Shown here: piece by piece, positions 1 to 8,328 of the stretch
Layout: the number at the start of each line of letters is the position of its first letter
How positions within the stretch are numbered: position 1 is the first letter of the stretch
NCBI GenBank assembly: GCA_023476565.1
Contig: JAMCVZ010000041.1
Span: 1-64,000, forward strand
Reading direction: 5' to 3'
Length of the DNA stretch: 64,000 bases
Source of the DNA: Nitrospirota bacterium
GTDB taxonomy: Bacteria; Nitrospirota; Thermodesulfovibrionia; Thermodesulfovibrionales; Dissulfurispiraceae
The notes under the pieces: generated by a model
What the model was told of the DNA's origin: nothing
Databases searched by the model: none
The model's input: only the letters and a program-made list of their open reading frames with translations
Program-made: the position numbers and the translations under genes

Positions 1-79
1 TGGCGGCCCCCTTCAGGAAGTGCTGAATGAATGTCGTTTTCCCCGCGCCGAGGAGACCGCATACCACCGTTATTCTCAT
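1..79 (-). CDS. CobW/HypB-like P-loop GTPase, N-terminus only (cut by window edge)
   Basis: The minus strand from the ATG at 79 reads MRITVVCGLLGAGKTTFIQ and runs off the left edge after 26 codons. GLLGAGKTT is a Walker A motif of the type seen in the CobW/UreG/HypB metallochaperone family. A CobW-type GTPase next to corrinoid methyltransferase genes could deliver metal or cofactor, which is inference. It is transcribed divergently from the methyltransferase cluster, and a pair of palindromes lies between them. The family call rests on the P-loop alone, so other P-loop NTPases remain possible. Confidence 0.6.
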   Translation of the reverse strand, partial: MRITVVCGLLGAGKTTFIQHFLKGAA

Positions 80-145
80 AGAGCAGTATAGCTTATCAAA
101 ACAAAAGCGGACAAGCCTCCCCTCGGAAAGGCAGCAATTCTAATC

Positions 146-185
146 CGGGGAATATTTCCTCACCTGTTTGGGGAATTATTCCCCA
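146..185. promoter_or_regulatory. Tandem palindromic operator-like sites in the divergent intergenic region
   Basis: TGGGGAATTATTCCCCA at 169-185 is a perfect 8-1-8 palindrome. A related imperfect palindrome, GGGGAATATTTCC, lies at 147-159. Their centres are about two helical turns apart. They sit in the roughly 290-base gap between the CobW-like gene and the receiver gene, and no other gene is visible in that gap. Two related palindromes at this spacing look like the binding site of a dimeric regulator, whose identity cannot be read from the sequence. Confidence 0.45.
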
Positions 186-367
186 GCATCATTTGAGCCC
201 CTGATTGCCCCTGCCCCGGCGGCAGCAGTCAGCTTCCCGCTCACAATAATTAGTTTAGTTTATTATCAATTGGTTGCAATAGAGGGGGAACAGCCTCAAG
301 CCCGCTCCGCCCTTCAACCACCCACCTGCATTTTCGTGGCATTGAAGTTGCTTTATTTACCTTCACT

Positions 368-730
368 TTGAGCGCGAGCGTAATAAATATTCTCCTGTGC
401 AGCCAAGACCCCATGTTCATAAAGGGCCTTTACGGGCCTTTGAGAGATGCCGGGTACCAGGTCGAGATCAGCGAGCACCCTGCCGACGCGATAAAATGCA
501 TTTTCACTGCATCCTATCTCTCAGTGATACTCGATTCAAGAGACATCGGCATCACCGCAACAGACGCAGCCACGATAATCAAAACAATCAGACCGGAAAC
601 CTATATAGTCGTTATAGGAAAGGATGTATCAAACGGCGACCTGTGTATCATGATGCAGCCCGACGCCATTGACCAGCTTAAAGAGCTTATTCATGAGCTT
701 TCACTGCTTAGGATAAAAACCCATTCATAA
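368..730 (+). CDS. Single-domain response-regulator receiver-like protein (120 aa)
   Basis: The protein has the alternating beta/alpha pattern of a CheY-like receiver: a first strand VINILLCSQDP with an acidic residue after it, a central strand ending VILDSRD where the phospho-acceptor aspartate is expected, and VVIGKD where a receiver normally carries its conserved lysine. There is no output domain. The acidic pocket after strand 1 is weaker than usual, so phosphorylation is uncertain. The start is a TTG with no convincing ribosome-binding site, so the N-terminus may differ by a few residues. It lies 32 bases before the first methyltransferase gene and may be co-transcribed with it. Confidence 0.6.
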   Translation: MSASVINILLCSQDPMFIKGLYGPLRDAGYQVEISEHPADAIKCIFTASYLSVILDSRDIGITATDAATIIKTIRPETYIVVIGKDVSNGDLCIMMQPDAIDQLKELIHELSLLRIKTHS

Positions 731-762
731 ATAAAAGTCAGAAAGTAAGGAGGACTCTATTC

Positions 763-1803
763 ATGATGACACCAAGAGAGATGATCTTAAAGGCTTTTGA
801 AGGCGGAAAAGCCGAGAGAGTTCCCGTAACCCTTTTCGGCGCCGGGATGTGGAGCATTAAAGATTACGGCACAAGCTTCGAAGAGCTTTCGAACAATGTC
901 GAAAAAATGGTGGACATGTGCGTAACCGAGGCTGAAAAGATCAGGAGCGATGTTGTCTATGTAGGATCGGGGTACAACAATTTCCATGCCCTGGCCCTCG
1001 GCAGGAAATTCGGGGCCGGCGTCAAATACCGCGAGATAGGCGCCCCTGACCTCACCGAGCATTTCGTCCATTCGGAAGAGGATATCGCGAAGCTCGACAA
1101 ATCCGATCTTTTCAGAGATCCCGTCATAAAAACGGTTATGGATGCGACCATGAAGGTCAAAGAGAAGATCGGCAACAAGTACCTGGTCACCATGACCTGC
1201 TGGGGACCTTTTACCCTGGCGGCCCGCTTTGTCGGCGAGGAGGCTTTCATGAAGTACACCTTCAAGAAGCCCGCCTTTGTCGAAAAAATGGTGGATTTCT
1301 GCGCTGACCTTCTGATCACGCTTTACGAGCCGTTGGTCGAGGCCGGCCTCGAGGCCGTCAGCATCGCAGACCCTACCGCATCCGGCGACCTGATCAACCC
1401 GAAGCAGATGGCGAAGTTCGCGGTGCCGCCGCTGAAGAAAATGAGCGACTGGGCGAAAGCAAAAGGCGCCCACACCATACTGCACATCTGCGGCAATACG
1501 GGCGACCGCCTGGAGCAGTTTATCGATACGGGATGCACCACCATTTTCTTCGACCAGAAGGTTGATATCGCCAGGGCAAAAGAGGTCCTTTTCGGCAAAA
1601 TGTGCTTCGGTGGGAATGTCGCCCCTGTTCACGTCCTGCTCAATAAAACGGCCGCGGAAGTCGAGCAGGCATGCAAAGAGGTTATAGAGATAGCGGGAAA
1701 AGACGGCGGCTTCATACTGGTTCCGGGCTGCGATATACCTCCGACGATCACCTATGAAAACCTTAAAATGTTCCATGATGTGGCGCTGAACTGGAAATAT
1801 TAG
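763..1803 (+). CDS. MtaA/UroD-family zinc-dependent corrinoid methyltransferase (copy 1)
   Basis: A 346-residue protein of the uroporphyrinogen decarboxylase superfamily, the fold used by methylcobamide:coenzyme M methyltransferases (MtaA, MtbA) and by several bacterial methyl-donor:corrinoid methyltransferases. The zinc-thiol motif is complete: His241-x-Cys243 in LHICGNT and Cys323 in PGCDIPP, matching the H-x-C...C ligands known for MtaA. It therefore should move a methyl group between a corrinoid protein and a thiol or other methylated substrate. True UroD enzymes lack this motif. AGGAGG lies 9 bases before the ATG. The substrate is unknown. A second copy (3722-4747) shares the cluster. 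Confidence 0.85.
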   Translation: MMTPREMILKAFEGGKAERVPVTLFGAGMWSIKDYGTSFEELSNNVEKMVDMCVTEAEKIRSDVVYVGSGYNNFHALALGRKFGAGVKYREIGAPDLTEHFVHSEEDIAKLDKSDLFRDPVIKTVMDATMKVKEKIGNKYLVTMTCWGPFTLAARFVGEEAFMKYTFKKPAFVEKMVDFCADLLITLYEPLVEAGLEAVSIADPTASGDLINPKQMAKFAVPPLKKMSDWAKAKGAHTILHICGNTGDRLEQFIDTGCTTIFFDQKVDIARAKEVLFGKMCFGGNVAPVHVLLNKTAAEVEQACKEVIEIAGKDGGFILVPGCDIPPTITYENLKMFHDVALNWKY

Positions 1804-1941
1804 AAAAATTAAAAGATAAGGAACTCCACATTTTTAATTTTTTCTTTTTTAATTTTGATTTTTTCGTAAAACGGCCTCGAGGGGAGGTGAGGAAAGGAAA
1901 GCAGCGAGGGAAAACTTATCCCTTATTGGGGGGAGGTAGCA

Positions 1942-2460
1942 ATGGGGATTGTGGATTACATTAAACAGTTTCTGGCCCTGGGGCCGGAAACCAAAGCAAA
2001 GGAGGAAACAAAAATGGCAGAAGAGAAAAAGATGACGCTGGAAGAAGTGAACGAGTACATGAAGAAGAAATGCGGGTTTGTACCGAGAATGTTCCAGATA
2101 ATCAACACGGTTACCCCTGATCCGGGAAGAACCTTTGCGGATTTTTATGAGAGCATCTTCGGGGACGGCGCCCTTTCCCGCAAGACCAAGGAACTGATGT
2201 TCATGTCAGGTGGAGTCGCCTATTGCTCTCCGAGGTGCATCATTCATGTAGTCCCGGCAATCAACGCGGGCGCTACCACAGGCGAGATATTCGAAGCCGC
2301 TTCAGTCGGTATGATCCTGGCCGGCTTTGTACCGGGCGGCCCCGGTATCCCTTATGCGTTCGAATACGCTCTGAAATGCCTTGACATAGAGGCTAAATAC
2401 AGAAAGGGCGAGAAGTGGGAATACCTGCCCGCTCCGAGATTCGACCACGGGGTATTCTAG
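1942..2460 (+). CDS. Carboxymuconolactone decarboxylase/AhpD-like protein
   Basis: A 172-residue helical protein of the CMD/AhpD family: LSRKTKELMFMSGGVAYCSPRC is followed by a nearby His (CIIHV), then a helix rich in Ala and Gly. AhpD-type enzymes use a Cys pair plus His in redox chemistry. Here the cysteines are separated by three residues rather than two, so activity is uncertain. Two starts look usable: ATG 1942 after GGGAGGT, and in-frame ATG 2014 after AAAGGAGGAAA. The shorter form starts MAEEKKMTLEEV, close to where the family domain begins, and the first 24 residues are charged and variable. Its role beside the methyltransferases is not known. Confidence 0.75.
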   Translation: MGIVDYIKQFLALGPETKAKEETKMAEEKKMTLEEVNEYMKKKCGFVPRMFQIINTVTPDPGRTFADFYESIFGDGALSRKTKELMFMSGGVAYCSPRCIIHVVPAINAGATTGEIFEAASVGMILAGFVPGGPGIPYAFEYALKCLDIEAKYRKGEKWEYLPAPRFDHGVF

Positions 2461-2468
2461 GAAAAGCC

Positions 2469-2522
2469 GTGACAGTGTCAGTGATTAGTGTCGGGAAAAT
2501 CCTTAAACTGACACCGGCACTA
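2469..2522. repeat. Dispersed repeat family A, copy 1 (GTGTCAGTGATTAGTGTCGG)
   Basis: The segment contains GTGTCAGTGATTAGTGTCGG followed by ACTGACACCGGCACTAA, which are imperfect inverted arms. The same blocks recur at 13268-13375 and 63794-63852. It lies in the gap between the AhpD-like and MtrH-like genes. Confidence 0.7.
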
Positions 2523-2629
2523 AAAACCGTAGCCCGTAGCTGAAAAAAAAGAGGGCAGCGCCGCATACGCGGAACACTGCCCCAGGTAAAAAATGATACG
2601 TATTTTAACACATAACAAAAGGAGATGGA

Positions 2630-3586
2630 ATGTTCAAGTTTCAGACACCACAGAAGGTATTTGACCTTAACGGGATCAAGATAGGCGGCCAGCCGGGAGA
2701 GAATCCCCCCCTGATGATTTCATCAATGTTCCACAACAAGGACAAAATAGTCCAGGACAGGAAGGGCAATTTCGACCGGCAGAAGGCAAAGGAACTCATC
2801 AGGAAGCAGGAGGAGCTCTCCGCGCTTACCGGGGTGCCCGGCATGGTTGCCATGGTTGCCAATACCCCCGAAGAAGCAAAAATTTATATCGATTTCTTCC
2901 TTGAAACGACCGATATGCCCTTCGGCATCGACATGTGGGTTGCCGAGCAGAGGGCCAAGGCGACCGAGTATGTCTCAAAGCTCGGGGTCCAGAACAAGTT
3001 CCTGTACAACAGCATAACCCCTTGGGACAAGGACATAAAGGGACAGGTGCAGAGGCTGAAAGACCTGGGGATCAAGCATGTGGTCGTCCAGGCGTTCGAC
3101 GATCAGGACCAGTCCCCCGCGGGCAGGCTGAAGTCGCTGGAGGCGATCCTCGCACAGGGCGCCGATGCCTTCGATACGGTAATCGTCGATACCTCGGTTA
3201 TGAACCTCCCCTCCACGTCCTTTTCCCTGGTAGCGAACAGGATCATCAAGGAAAAACACGGCCTGCCGTGCGGCGGGGCATACTCAAACGGCACCCATAT
3301 GTGGAAGGAGATCAAAGAGAAATGGGGGCTGGACGGGTTCAAGGCTATGGATGCCGTGGTTCAGGGCATGTCATCCGCGCTGTGGAGCGACTTCAACTTC
3401 TGCGGGCCCATTGTTACGGCCCCGAGGGTGTTCCCTGCGGTCGCAAGCGCCCATATGCTGCTGTCGACCCTCGTCTATGACGAGACGAATGTAATACACG
3501 AAAACCCGAACCTTCCGATCAGAAAATATTTCGGCGACTTTATTACGAAGCTTCAGGAAGGCGGCACGAGGAAAAAAGGGAAATGA
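2630..3586 (+). CDS. MtrH-family methyltransferase (corrinoid/pterin methyl transfer)
   Basis: The 318-residue protein resembles subunit H of methyl-tetrahydromethanopterin:CoM methyltransferase and the bacterial MtrH-like methyltransferase II of demethylase systems. The N-terminus has the family opening FKFQTPQKVFDLNGIKIGGQ with GENPPLMISSMF, and the rest is a TIM-barrel-like pattern. In bacteria such proteins pass the methyl group from the methyl-corrinoid protein to tetrahydrofolate, feeding the Wood-Ljungdahl route. GGAG lies 5-9 bases before the ATG. With two UroD-type methyltransferases and a corrinoid protein alongside, it completes a methyl-transfer set. The direction of transfer is inferred. 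Confidence 0.85.
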   Translation: MFKFQTPQKVFDLNGIKIGGQPGENPPLMISSMFHNKDKIVQDRKGNFDRQKAKELIRKQEELSALTGVPGMVAMVANTPEEAKIYIDFFLETTDMPFGIDMWVAEQRAKATEYVSKLGVQNKFLYNSITPWDKDIKGQVQRLKDLGIKHVVVQAFDDQDQSPAGRLKSLEAILAQGADAFDTVIVDTSVMNLPSTSFSLVANRIIKEKHGLPCGGAYSNGTHMWKEIKEKWGLDGFKAMDAVVQGMSSALWSDFNFCGPIVTAPRVFPAVASAHMLLSTLVYDETNVIHENPNLPIRKYFGDFITKLQEGGTRKKGK

Positions 3587-3595
3587 AAAAATATT

Positions 3596-3691
3596 CACCG
3601 CAGAAAGCGCAGAGAATGGATAAAGAAAAAAATAATAACAGAGCGGGAGAGGATTTAAAAGCTCTGCGTACTCAGCGTCCTCCGCGGTGAA
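3596..3691. repeat. Inverted repeat family D, copy 1 (CACCGCAGAAAGCGCAGAG type)
   Basis: CACCGCAGAAAGCGCAGAG at 3596-3614 pairs imperfectly with CTCTGCGTACTCAGCG...CCGCGGTGA at 3662-3690. Related pairs flank gaps at 8211-8304 and 25649-25826, with a single arm at 48411. The repeat fills most of the gap between the MtrH-like gene and the second methyltransferase and could form a long hairpin in mRNA. Confidence 0.65.
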
Positions 3692-3721
3692 AGGAAAAAA
3701 ACGAAAGGAGAACGGACGTTC

Positions 3722-4747
3722 ATGAATTCAAGAGAGAGAGTACTGAAACTGTTCAAAGGCGAACAGGTAGACAGGGTCCCCTGCTTCAGCGGTATGGGAA
3801 ATGTGACTGAGGAAGGGATCAAGAAGCTGGAATACAAATTTGCCGCCATCCACCTCGATGCAGAGATGATGGCAAAGACTGCGGCCTCTACATACAAGCT
3901 TTTCGGGTTTGAATGCGGCGTGGTTCCCGTGGATTTATGTGTTGAGGCCGAAGCAATGGGATGCGTGATCAATGTGTATCCCCATGCCGAGGGCATCCTC
4001 TACCCGACGATAAAGGAGAAACTCATTCACAATGAAAATGAAATGGACATTGCAATCCCCCCGGACCTCGCCGCAAGAGGAAGGGTCCCCTTGCTGAAAG
4101 AGGCCATAAAGCTTCTCAAAGAGGACATCGGCAACGAAGTGGCCGTCGGTTCGTATGTGCTCGGGCCGTTTACCCTCGCCGGACAGATCATGGAGCTGAA
4201 CGATCTGCTGAAGCTGTCCTTCAAAAAGGCGGACAAGGTGGCAAAACTGCTCGACGTGATGGCCGACGCGATCATCATCGTCGCCAAGGAATACGAGAGC
4301 GCCGGCGTGGACTTCATAACTGTCAGGGAAATGGGCGCAACCTCCGATGTGTTGAGCCCGAGGGTCTTTAAAAACCTCATTCTCCCGCCGCTGCAGAAGA
4401 TAATAAAAGAGCTGAAAGCATATTCCGTGCTGCACATATGCGGCAAAACGAATGATATTGTGACGTTCATGATGGAGGCTAAGCCCACCGCCATCAGCGT
4501 CGAGCAGAAAAACGACGTCGTAGAAACAAGGAAAAAACTCGGGAACGATGCGCTCATATTCGGGAACTATGATCCCTACAACGTCCTCGTTTCAGGCACT
4601 GAGGACCTGGTAAGGTCTACCATAAGGAAATGTATAGATGACGGCGTAAGCGCAATATGGCCGGGCTGCGATATCTGGCCTACGGTTCCGCCGCAGAACA
4701 TGACAGCAATGATGGATGAAACAAAAAAATACGGAGGTAAAAAGTAA
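3722..4747 (+). CDS. MtaA/UroD-family zinc-dependent corrinoid methyltransferase (copy 2)
   Basis: A 341-residue paralogue of the protein at 763-1803, clearly diverged in sequence. The zinc ligands are His238-x-Cys240 (LHICGKT) and Cys316 (PGCDIWP), with spacing very close to that of archaeal MtaA. It ends in a one-base overlap with the corrinoid-protein gene (TAATG), so the two are translationally coupled. This makes it the likely partner methyltransferase of that corrinoid protein. It may load the protein from a methylated substrate or unload it onto a thiol, and sequence alone does not decide which. Confidence 0.85.
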   Translation: MNSRERVLKLFKGEQVDRVPCFSGMGNVTEEGIKKLEYKFAAIHLDAEMMAKTAASTYKLFGFECGVVPVDLCVEAEAMGCVINVYPHAEGILYPTIKEKLIHNENEMDIAIPPDLAARGRVPLLKEAIKLLKEDIGNEVAVGSYVLGPFTLAGQIMELNDLLKLSFKKADKVAKLLDVMADAIIIVAKEYESAGVDFITVREMGATSDVLSPRVFKNLILPPLQKIIKELKAYSVLHICGKTNDIVTFMMEAKPTAISVEQKNDVVETRKKLGNDALIFGNYDPYNVLVSGTEDLVRSTIRKCIDDGVSAIWPGCDIWPTVPPQNMTAMMDETKKYGGKK

Positions 4748-5436
4748 TGGCAGACGAAGCAAAAAAGAAAGAAATCCTTGAAAAATTAAGGAACGGCGTA
4801 ATCCAATACGATGAGGATACCTGTAAAGAGGCGGCCCAGGAAGCCCTTGATGCAGGCCTCGATGCAAACGAGGCGATATTCGACGGCCTGGTATCCGGCA
4901 TGGAAGAGGTAGGCAGGCTGTTTGAGGCGCAGGAATATTTCGTTCCCGAAATACTGATGTGCGCCGATGCGTTATATGCCGGGCTCGATATTTTGAAGCC
5001 CCATTGCAAGCAGATGGATATAGGCGTCAAGGGCGCCGTTGTCATCGGTACGGTTGAGGGCGATGTCCACGATATCGGAAAGAACCTCGTCAAGATGATG
5101 TTCGACGTCGCAGGATTCACCGTATATGACCTCGGCAGGGACGTTCCCCTCGATAAGTTCGTAGAGGAGCAGTTGAAGACCGATTCCGAGCTTGTCTGCC
5201 TCTCTGCGATGATGACGACGTCCATGGTCGGCATGCCGAAGGTAATCGAGAAGATAAAGGAGAAGAACCCCAATTGCATGATCATGATCGGGGGAGCGCC
5301 GACATCAAAGGAGCTTGCCGATAAATGGGGCGCGGACGGCTATGCTGAAGATGCAAGCAACGCGCTCAAAGAGGCGATAAAAATGGTGAGCTTCCTGAAG
5401 AAATTGAGAGATGAGAAAGCTGCCAGGCAGCAGTAA
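4747..5436 (+). CDS. Corrinoid-binding methyl carrier protein (MtaC/MtbC/MttC-like)
   Basis: A 229-residue protein with the two-domain layout of methyltransferase corrinoid proteins. A helical cap domain spans residues about 10-90, and a Rossmann-like B12-binding domain spans about 95-220. The cobalt-ligating signature D-x-H-x-x-G is present as Asp106-Val-His108-Asp-Ile-Gly111. SAMMTTSM (153-160) and GGAPTS (182-187) are the other cobamide-loop motifs. It carries the methyl group between the UroD-type and MtrH-type enzymes. The start codon overlaps the stop of the preceding methyltransferase. Confidence 0.93.
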   Translation: MADEAKKKEILEKLRNGVIQYDEDTCKEAAQEALDAGLDANEAIFDGLVSGMEEVGRLFEAQEYFVPEILMCADALYAGLDILKPHCKQMDIGVKGAVVIGTVEGDVHDIGKNLVKMMFDVAGFTVYDLGRDVPLDKFVEEQLKTDSELVCLSAMMTTSMVGMPKVIEKIKEKNPNCMIMIGGAPTSKELADKWGADGYAEDASNALKEAIKMVSFLKKLRDEKAARQQ

Positions 5437-5441
5437 TCCCG

Positions 5442-6098
5442 TTGAATGCAGAGCCGCTCAAAGAACACCTGAAAAAGGAGGGCGCAACCCTCGTCGGGGT
5501 GGGTGATGTAACAAAAGCGCTCACGGGCGAGATCGTCCACCTCAACAGGGGAATCGCCCTTGCCGTAAACAGGAGCCTGGGCAGTGAAACCGTCGAACAA
5601 CTCGTAAAACTCCAGAGGGCGGCTGAGATCTGGCTGAAGGAGCGGGGTTTCAGGAGCCTGTCGATCCCGCCGGATTCGGACAGGATAAAAGGCAAGCTCA
5701 TTGCCAGGCTCTACAAGCTGTTCAGCCACAAGACCGCGGCCACATGCTCCGGACTCGGGTGGATCGGGAAGAACGGGCTTCTCATCAACAAGCGGTACGG
5801 CCCGAAGCTGTCGTGGGCAACAGTGCTCACCAATGCGCCGCTTAAGCCCGACAGCCCGGTTACCGAATCGCTGTGCGGCAATTGCGACCTCTGTGTAAGG
5901 CACTGCCCCTCGGGGGCCGTTACCGGCAGCATATGGTCGAGGAGGGAGCCGTTCAAGAAGCTCGTGAATTACGAGAGGTGCAGATCGCTGAAAACAAACC
6001 GGCGGCTTTTCGAAGAGAAACCCAATTGCGGGCTCTGCGTAACGATATGCCCTTATTCGAGAAAGGGCCTCAGCAACAAGGCAAGAAGCGGAAAGTAA
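5442..6098 (+). CDS. QueG-like 4Fe-4S double-cluster protein
   Basis: A 218-residue protein related to epoxyqueuosine reductase (QueG), shorter than the roughly 350-380 residues usual for QueG. TCSGLGWIGKNGLLI matches the region that holds the cobalamin in QueG. Two ferredoxin-type cluster motifs follow: CGNCDLCVRHCP near residue 146 and a second Cys set ending CGLCVTICPY near residue 200. Four bases separate its TTG start from the corrinoid-protein stop. Given the context, a role in electron delivery to or handling of the corrinoid is more likely than queuosine synthesis, but this is inference. Confidence 0.75.
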   Translation: MNAEPLKEHLKKEGATLVGVGDVTKALTGEIVHLNRGIALAVNRSLGSETVEQLVKLQRAAEIWLKERGFRSLSIPPDSDRIKGKLIARLYKLFSHKTAATCSGLGWIGKNGLLINKRYGPKLSWATVLTNAPLKPDSPVTESLCGNCDLCVRHCPSGAVTGSIWSRREPFKKLVNYERCRSLKTNRRLFEEKPNCGLCVTICPYSRKGLSNKARSGK

Positions 6099-6204
6099 AA
6101 GAGAGAAGCAAGAAGACAGAGGACAGAAGTATGATGCGCCTCGGAAAAATGCATGTGCGTCAGGCTTCCGGGCTCTTATAAAAATTTTCAGGAGGTTATA
6201 TTTT

Positions 6205-8196
6205 ATGGCTAATAAATATAAGGTAATCTTCCAGCCGGCCGGCCGGCGGGGAGAAATAGAGGAAGGCAAAACCATTCTGGAAGCTGCGCAGGCCCTCGGG
6301 GTCGACCTTGAAGCGCTGTGCGGCAACAAGAAGGTGTGTGGAAAATGCAAGGTAAGAATAGAGGAAGGCGAGTTTGAGAAGGACAACATGATATCCGGCA
6401 TGTCCCATATCACCCCTGCGGCGCCTTCCGAAGATGAATTAAAACATATCAAGCCTGAAGACGGGCCCGGCATACGTCTCGCCTGTTCGTGCGAGGTCCA
6501 CGGCGACCTGAAGGTGTTTGTGCCGGAAAGGTCGAGGGCCGGCAAGCAGGTGGTCCGCAAGGCGGCAAAGGAGCTTTCCATAGCCCTTGATCCCGCGGTC
6601 AGGAAATACATAGTGAAGCTCACGCCCCCCTCCCTGCACGACATGACAACCGGAGATTATGAGAGAGTGCTCAAGGCCCTGGAGGAGGCTTACGGCCTTA
6701 AAGATATGTTCTTTGACTACACGGCGCTCCTGGAGCTCCAGGATGCCCTGAGGGCAGGCGACTGGATGGCAACCCTGACCGTATGGATGGACAAGGAGAT
6801 CATTAAAGTCGAGCCCGGTCCCGTGGAAGTCTGCTATGGTCTCGCCGTTGATATAGGGACCACAACCTGTGTCGGCTACCTTTGCGATCTGAGCACCGGG
6901 AAGGTGATCAATACCGAATCGATGATGAACCCCCAGGTGCCCTACGGCGAGGACGTCATGTCGCGCATAACCTATGCGATGACAAATCCGGACGGGCTGA
7001 AAACAATGCAGGACGCAATTATCACGGGCCTCAATGAAATCATCGAGAAGGTGGTTGCCGAGGTGAAAAAAGACGGTCCGAATCCCGGCTTTGCGATAGA
7101 CGACCTCACCATAGTCTTCAATACGGCAATGCACCATATCTTTCTCGGGCTCAACCCGGTATACATCGGCCGCTCACCCTTTATCCCCGCTGTGCAGCGT
7201 TCACTGGACATCAAGTCGCGCGACCTCGGCCTGAAGATCAATCCTGCCGCCTACATCCATGTGCTGCCGATCGAGGCCGGTTTCGTCGGAGCGGACAATG
7301 TCGGCGTGCTCATCGCGCAGGAGCAGTACAACCAGGATGAGAACGTGCTGGTCATCGATATCGGGACAAACGGCGAATTGCTCCTCGGGAACAGGGACAA
7401 GGTGTGCTCGACTTCATGCGCAACAGGCCCCGCCTTCGAGGGCGCGCAGATAAAGTTCGGCATGAGAGCGGCGCCGGGCGCCATCGAGAAGGTAAAAATA
7501 GATTATGAGACAAAGGAACCCCGGTACAAGGTCATCGGCAAGGCTGACTGGCACACGCATGTTGAAGGAAAGATCAACGCCAAAGGCATATGCGGTTCCG
7601 CAATCATTGATGTCATCGCCGAGATGTTCAAGGCCGGCATTATCGACAAAACAGGAAAGTTTGTGATGAACCTCGGCACCAGCAGGGTGAGGACCAATGC
7701 CGAAGGTAAGCCAGAGTATGTTCTGGCATGGGCTGAAGAAACCTCCATCAATGCCGATATTACCGTCACCCAGGGCGACGTCCGCGCCCTCCAACTCGCG
7801 AAGGGGGCCCTCTATTGCGGCGCCAAACTGATGATGAAGAAGATGGGCATCGAGAAACTCGACAGGGTGGAGCTTGCCGGCGCCTTCGGCAGCCATATCG
7901 ACAGGGAGGCATCCCTGACCCTTGGCCTGTTCCCCGATGTCCCCATCGAAAAGGTCGTTGTCGTCGGAAACGCCGCAGGAGACGGCGCGAGAATGGCGCT
8001 CCTTAACAGAGCGAAACGCAAAGAGGCGGATGACCGTGCGCGCTGGGTGGAGTTCCTGGAAATTGCAACGGACCCCACGTTTGAGAAGGAGTTCATGCAA
8101 GCCATGCACATCCCGCATATGAAGGATAAATATACCAACCTGAAGGCTATGCTCGAAGCGCAGGGCGCACCTGTTGCCTCAAGCATAAAGGGATGA
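6205..8196 (+). CDS. Reductive activator of corrinoid enzymes (RACE; 2Fe-2S plus ASKHA ATPase)
   Basis: A 663-residue protein. The N-terminal domain is a 2Fe-2S ferredoxin with Cys39, Cys45 and Cys48 (LCGNKKVCGKCK) and a further Cys at 94 or 96 (RLACSC). From about residue 210 there is an actin/hexokinase-like ATPase domain: GLAVDIGTTTCVGYL, then VLVIDIGTNGELLLG and LAGAFGSHID. RACE proteins use ATP to reduce inactive Co(II) corrinoid to Co(I). It starts after AGGAGG and ends the methyl-transfer core. It is about the length of bacterial RACE proteins and lacks the C-terminal 4Fe-4S extension of archaeal RamA. Confidence 0.92.
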   Translation: MANKYKVIFQPAGRRGEIEEGKTILEAAQALGVDLEALCGNKKVCGKCKVRIEEGEFEKDNMISGMSHITPAAPSEDELKHIKPEDGPGIRLACSCEVHGDLKVFVPERSRAGKQVVRKAAKELSIALDPAVRKYIVKLTPPSLHDMTTGDYERVLKALEEAYGLKDMFFDYTALLELQDALRAGDWMATLTVWMDKEIIKVEPGPVEVCYGLAVDIGTTTCVGYLCDLSTGKVINTESMMNPQVPYGEDVMSRITYAMTNPDGLKTMQDAIITGLNEIIEKVVAEVKKDGPNPGFAIDDLTIVFNTAMHHIFLGLNPVYIGRSPFIPAVQRSLDIKSRDLGLKINPAAYIHVLPIEAGFVGADNVGVLIAQEQYNQDENVLVIDIGTNGELLLGNRDKVCSTSCATGPAFEGAQIKFGMRAAPGAIEKVKIDYETKEPRYKVIGKADWHTHVEGKINAKGICGSAIIDVIAEMFKAGIIDKTGKFVMNLGTSRVRTNAEGKPEYVLAWAEETSINADITVTQGDVRALQLAKGALYCGAKLMMKKMGIEKLDRVELAGAFGSHIDREASLTLGLFPDVPIEKVVVVGNAAGDGARMALLNRAKRKEADDRARWVEFLEIATDPTFEKEFMQAMHIPHMKDKYTNLKAMLEAQGAPVASSIKG

Positions 8197-8210
8197 GGCA
8201 GGTAATTTTA

Positions 8211-8304
8211 TGACCGCAGAAGCGCCGAACTCACAGGGAAAGCAGGAATGGATACCCCTCCTTTTTCCCGCAGATTCTCTGTGTCTCCGTGCTTCTGCGG
8301 TTAA
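8211..8304. repeat. Inverted repeat family D, copy 2
   Basis: ACCGCAGAAGCGC at 8213-8225 pairs with GTGCTTCTGCGGTTAA at 8289-8304. Between them is CGCAGATTCTCTGTGTCTCC. This is the same family as 3596-3691 and lies between the RACE gene and the small conserved gene. Confidence 0.65.
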
Positions 8305-8328
8305 TTGCAGGAACAAGGGAACAAGGAA

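Noticed and set aside
168-371. 67-codon + strand ORF before the receiver gene
   Set aside because: It starts on the perfect palindrome, is Pro/Ala-rich and has no family match or ribosome-binding site.
787-1776. Long minus-strand ORF opposite the first methyltransferase
   Set aside because: It is the antisense shadow of a clear gene and has no recognisable domain.
5340-6644. 434-codon minus-strand ORF opposite the QueG-like gene and the start of the RACE gene
   Set aside because: It overlaps several well-supported + strand genes and shows no motif or ribosome-binding site.
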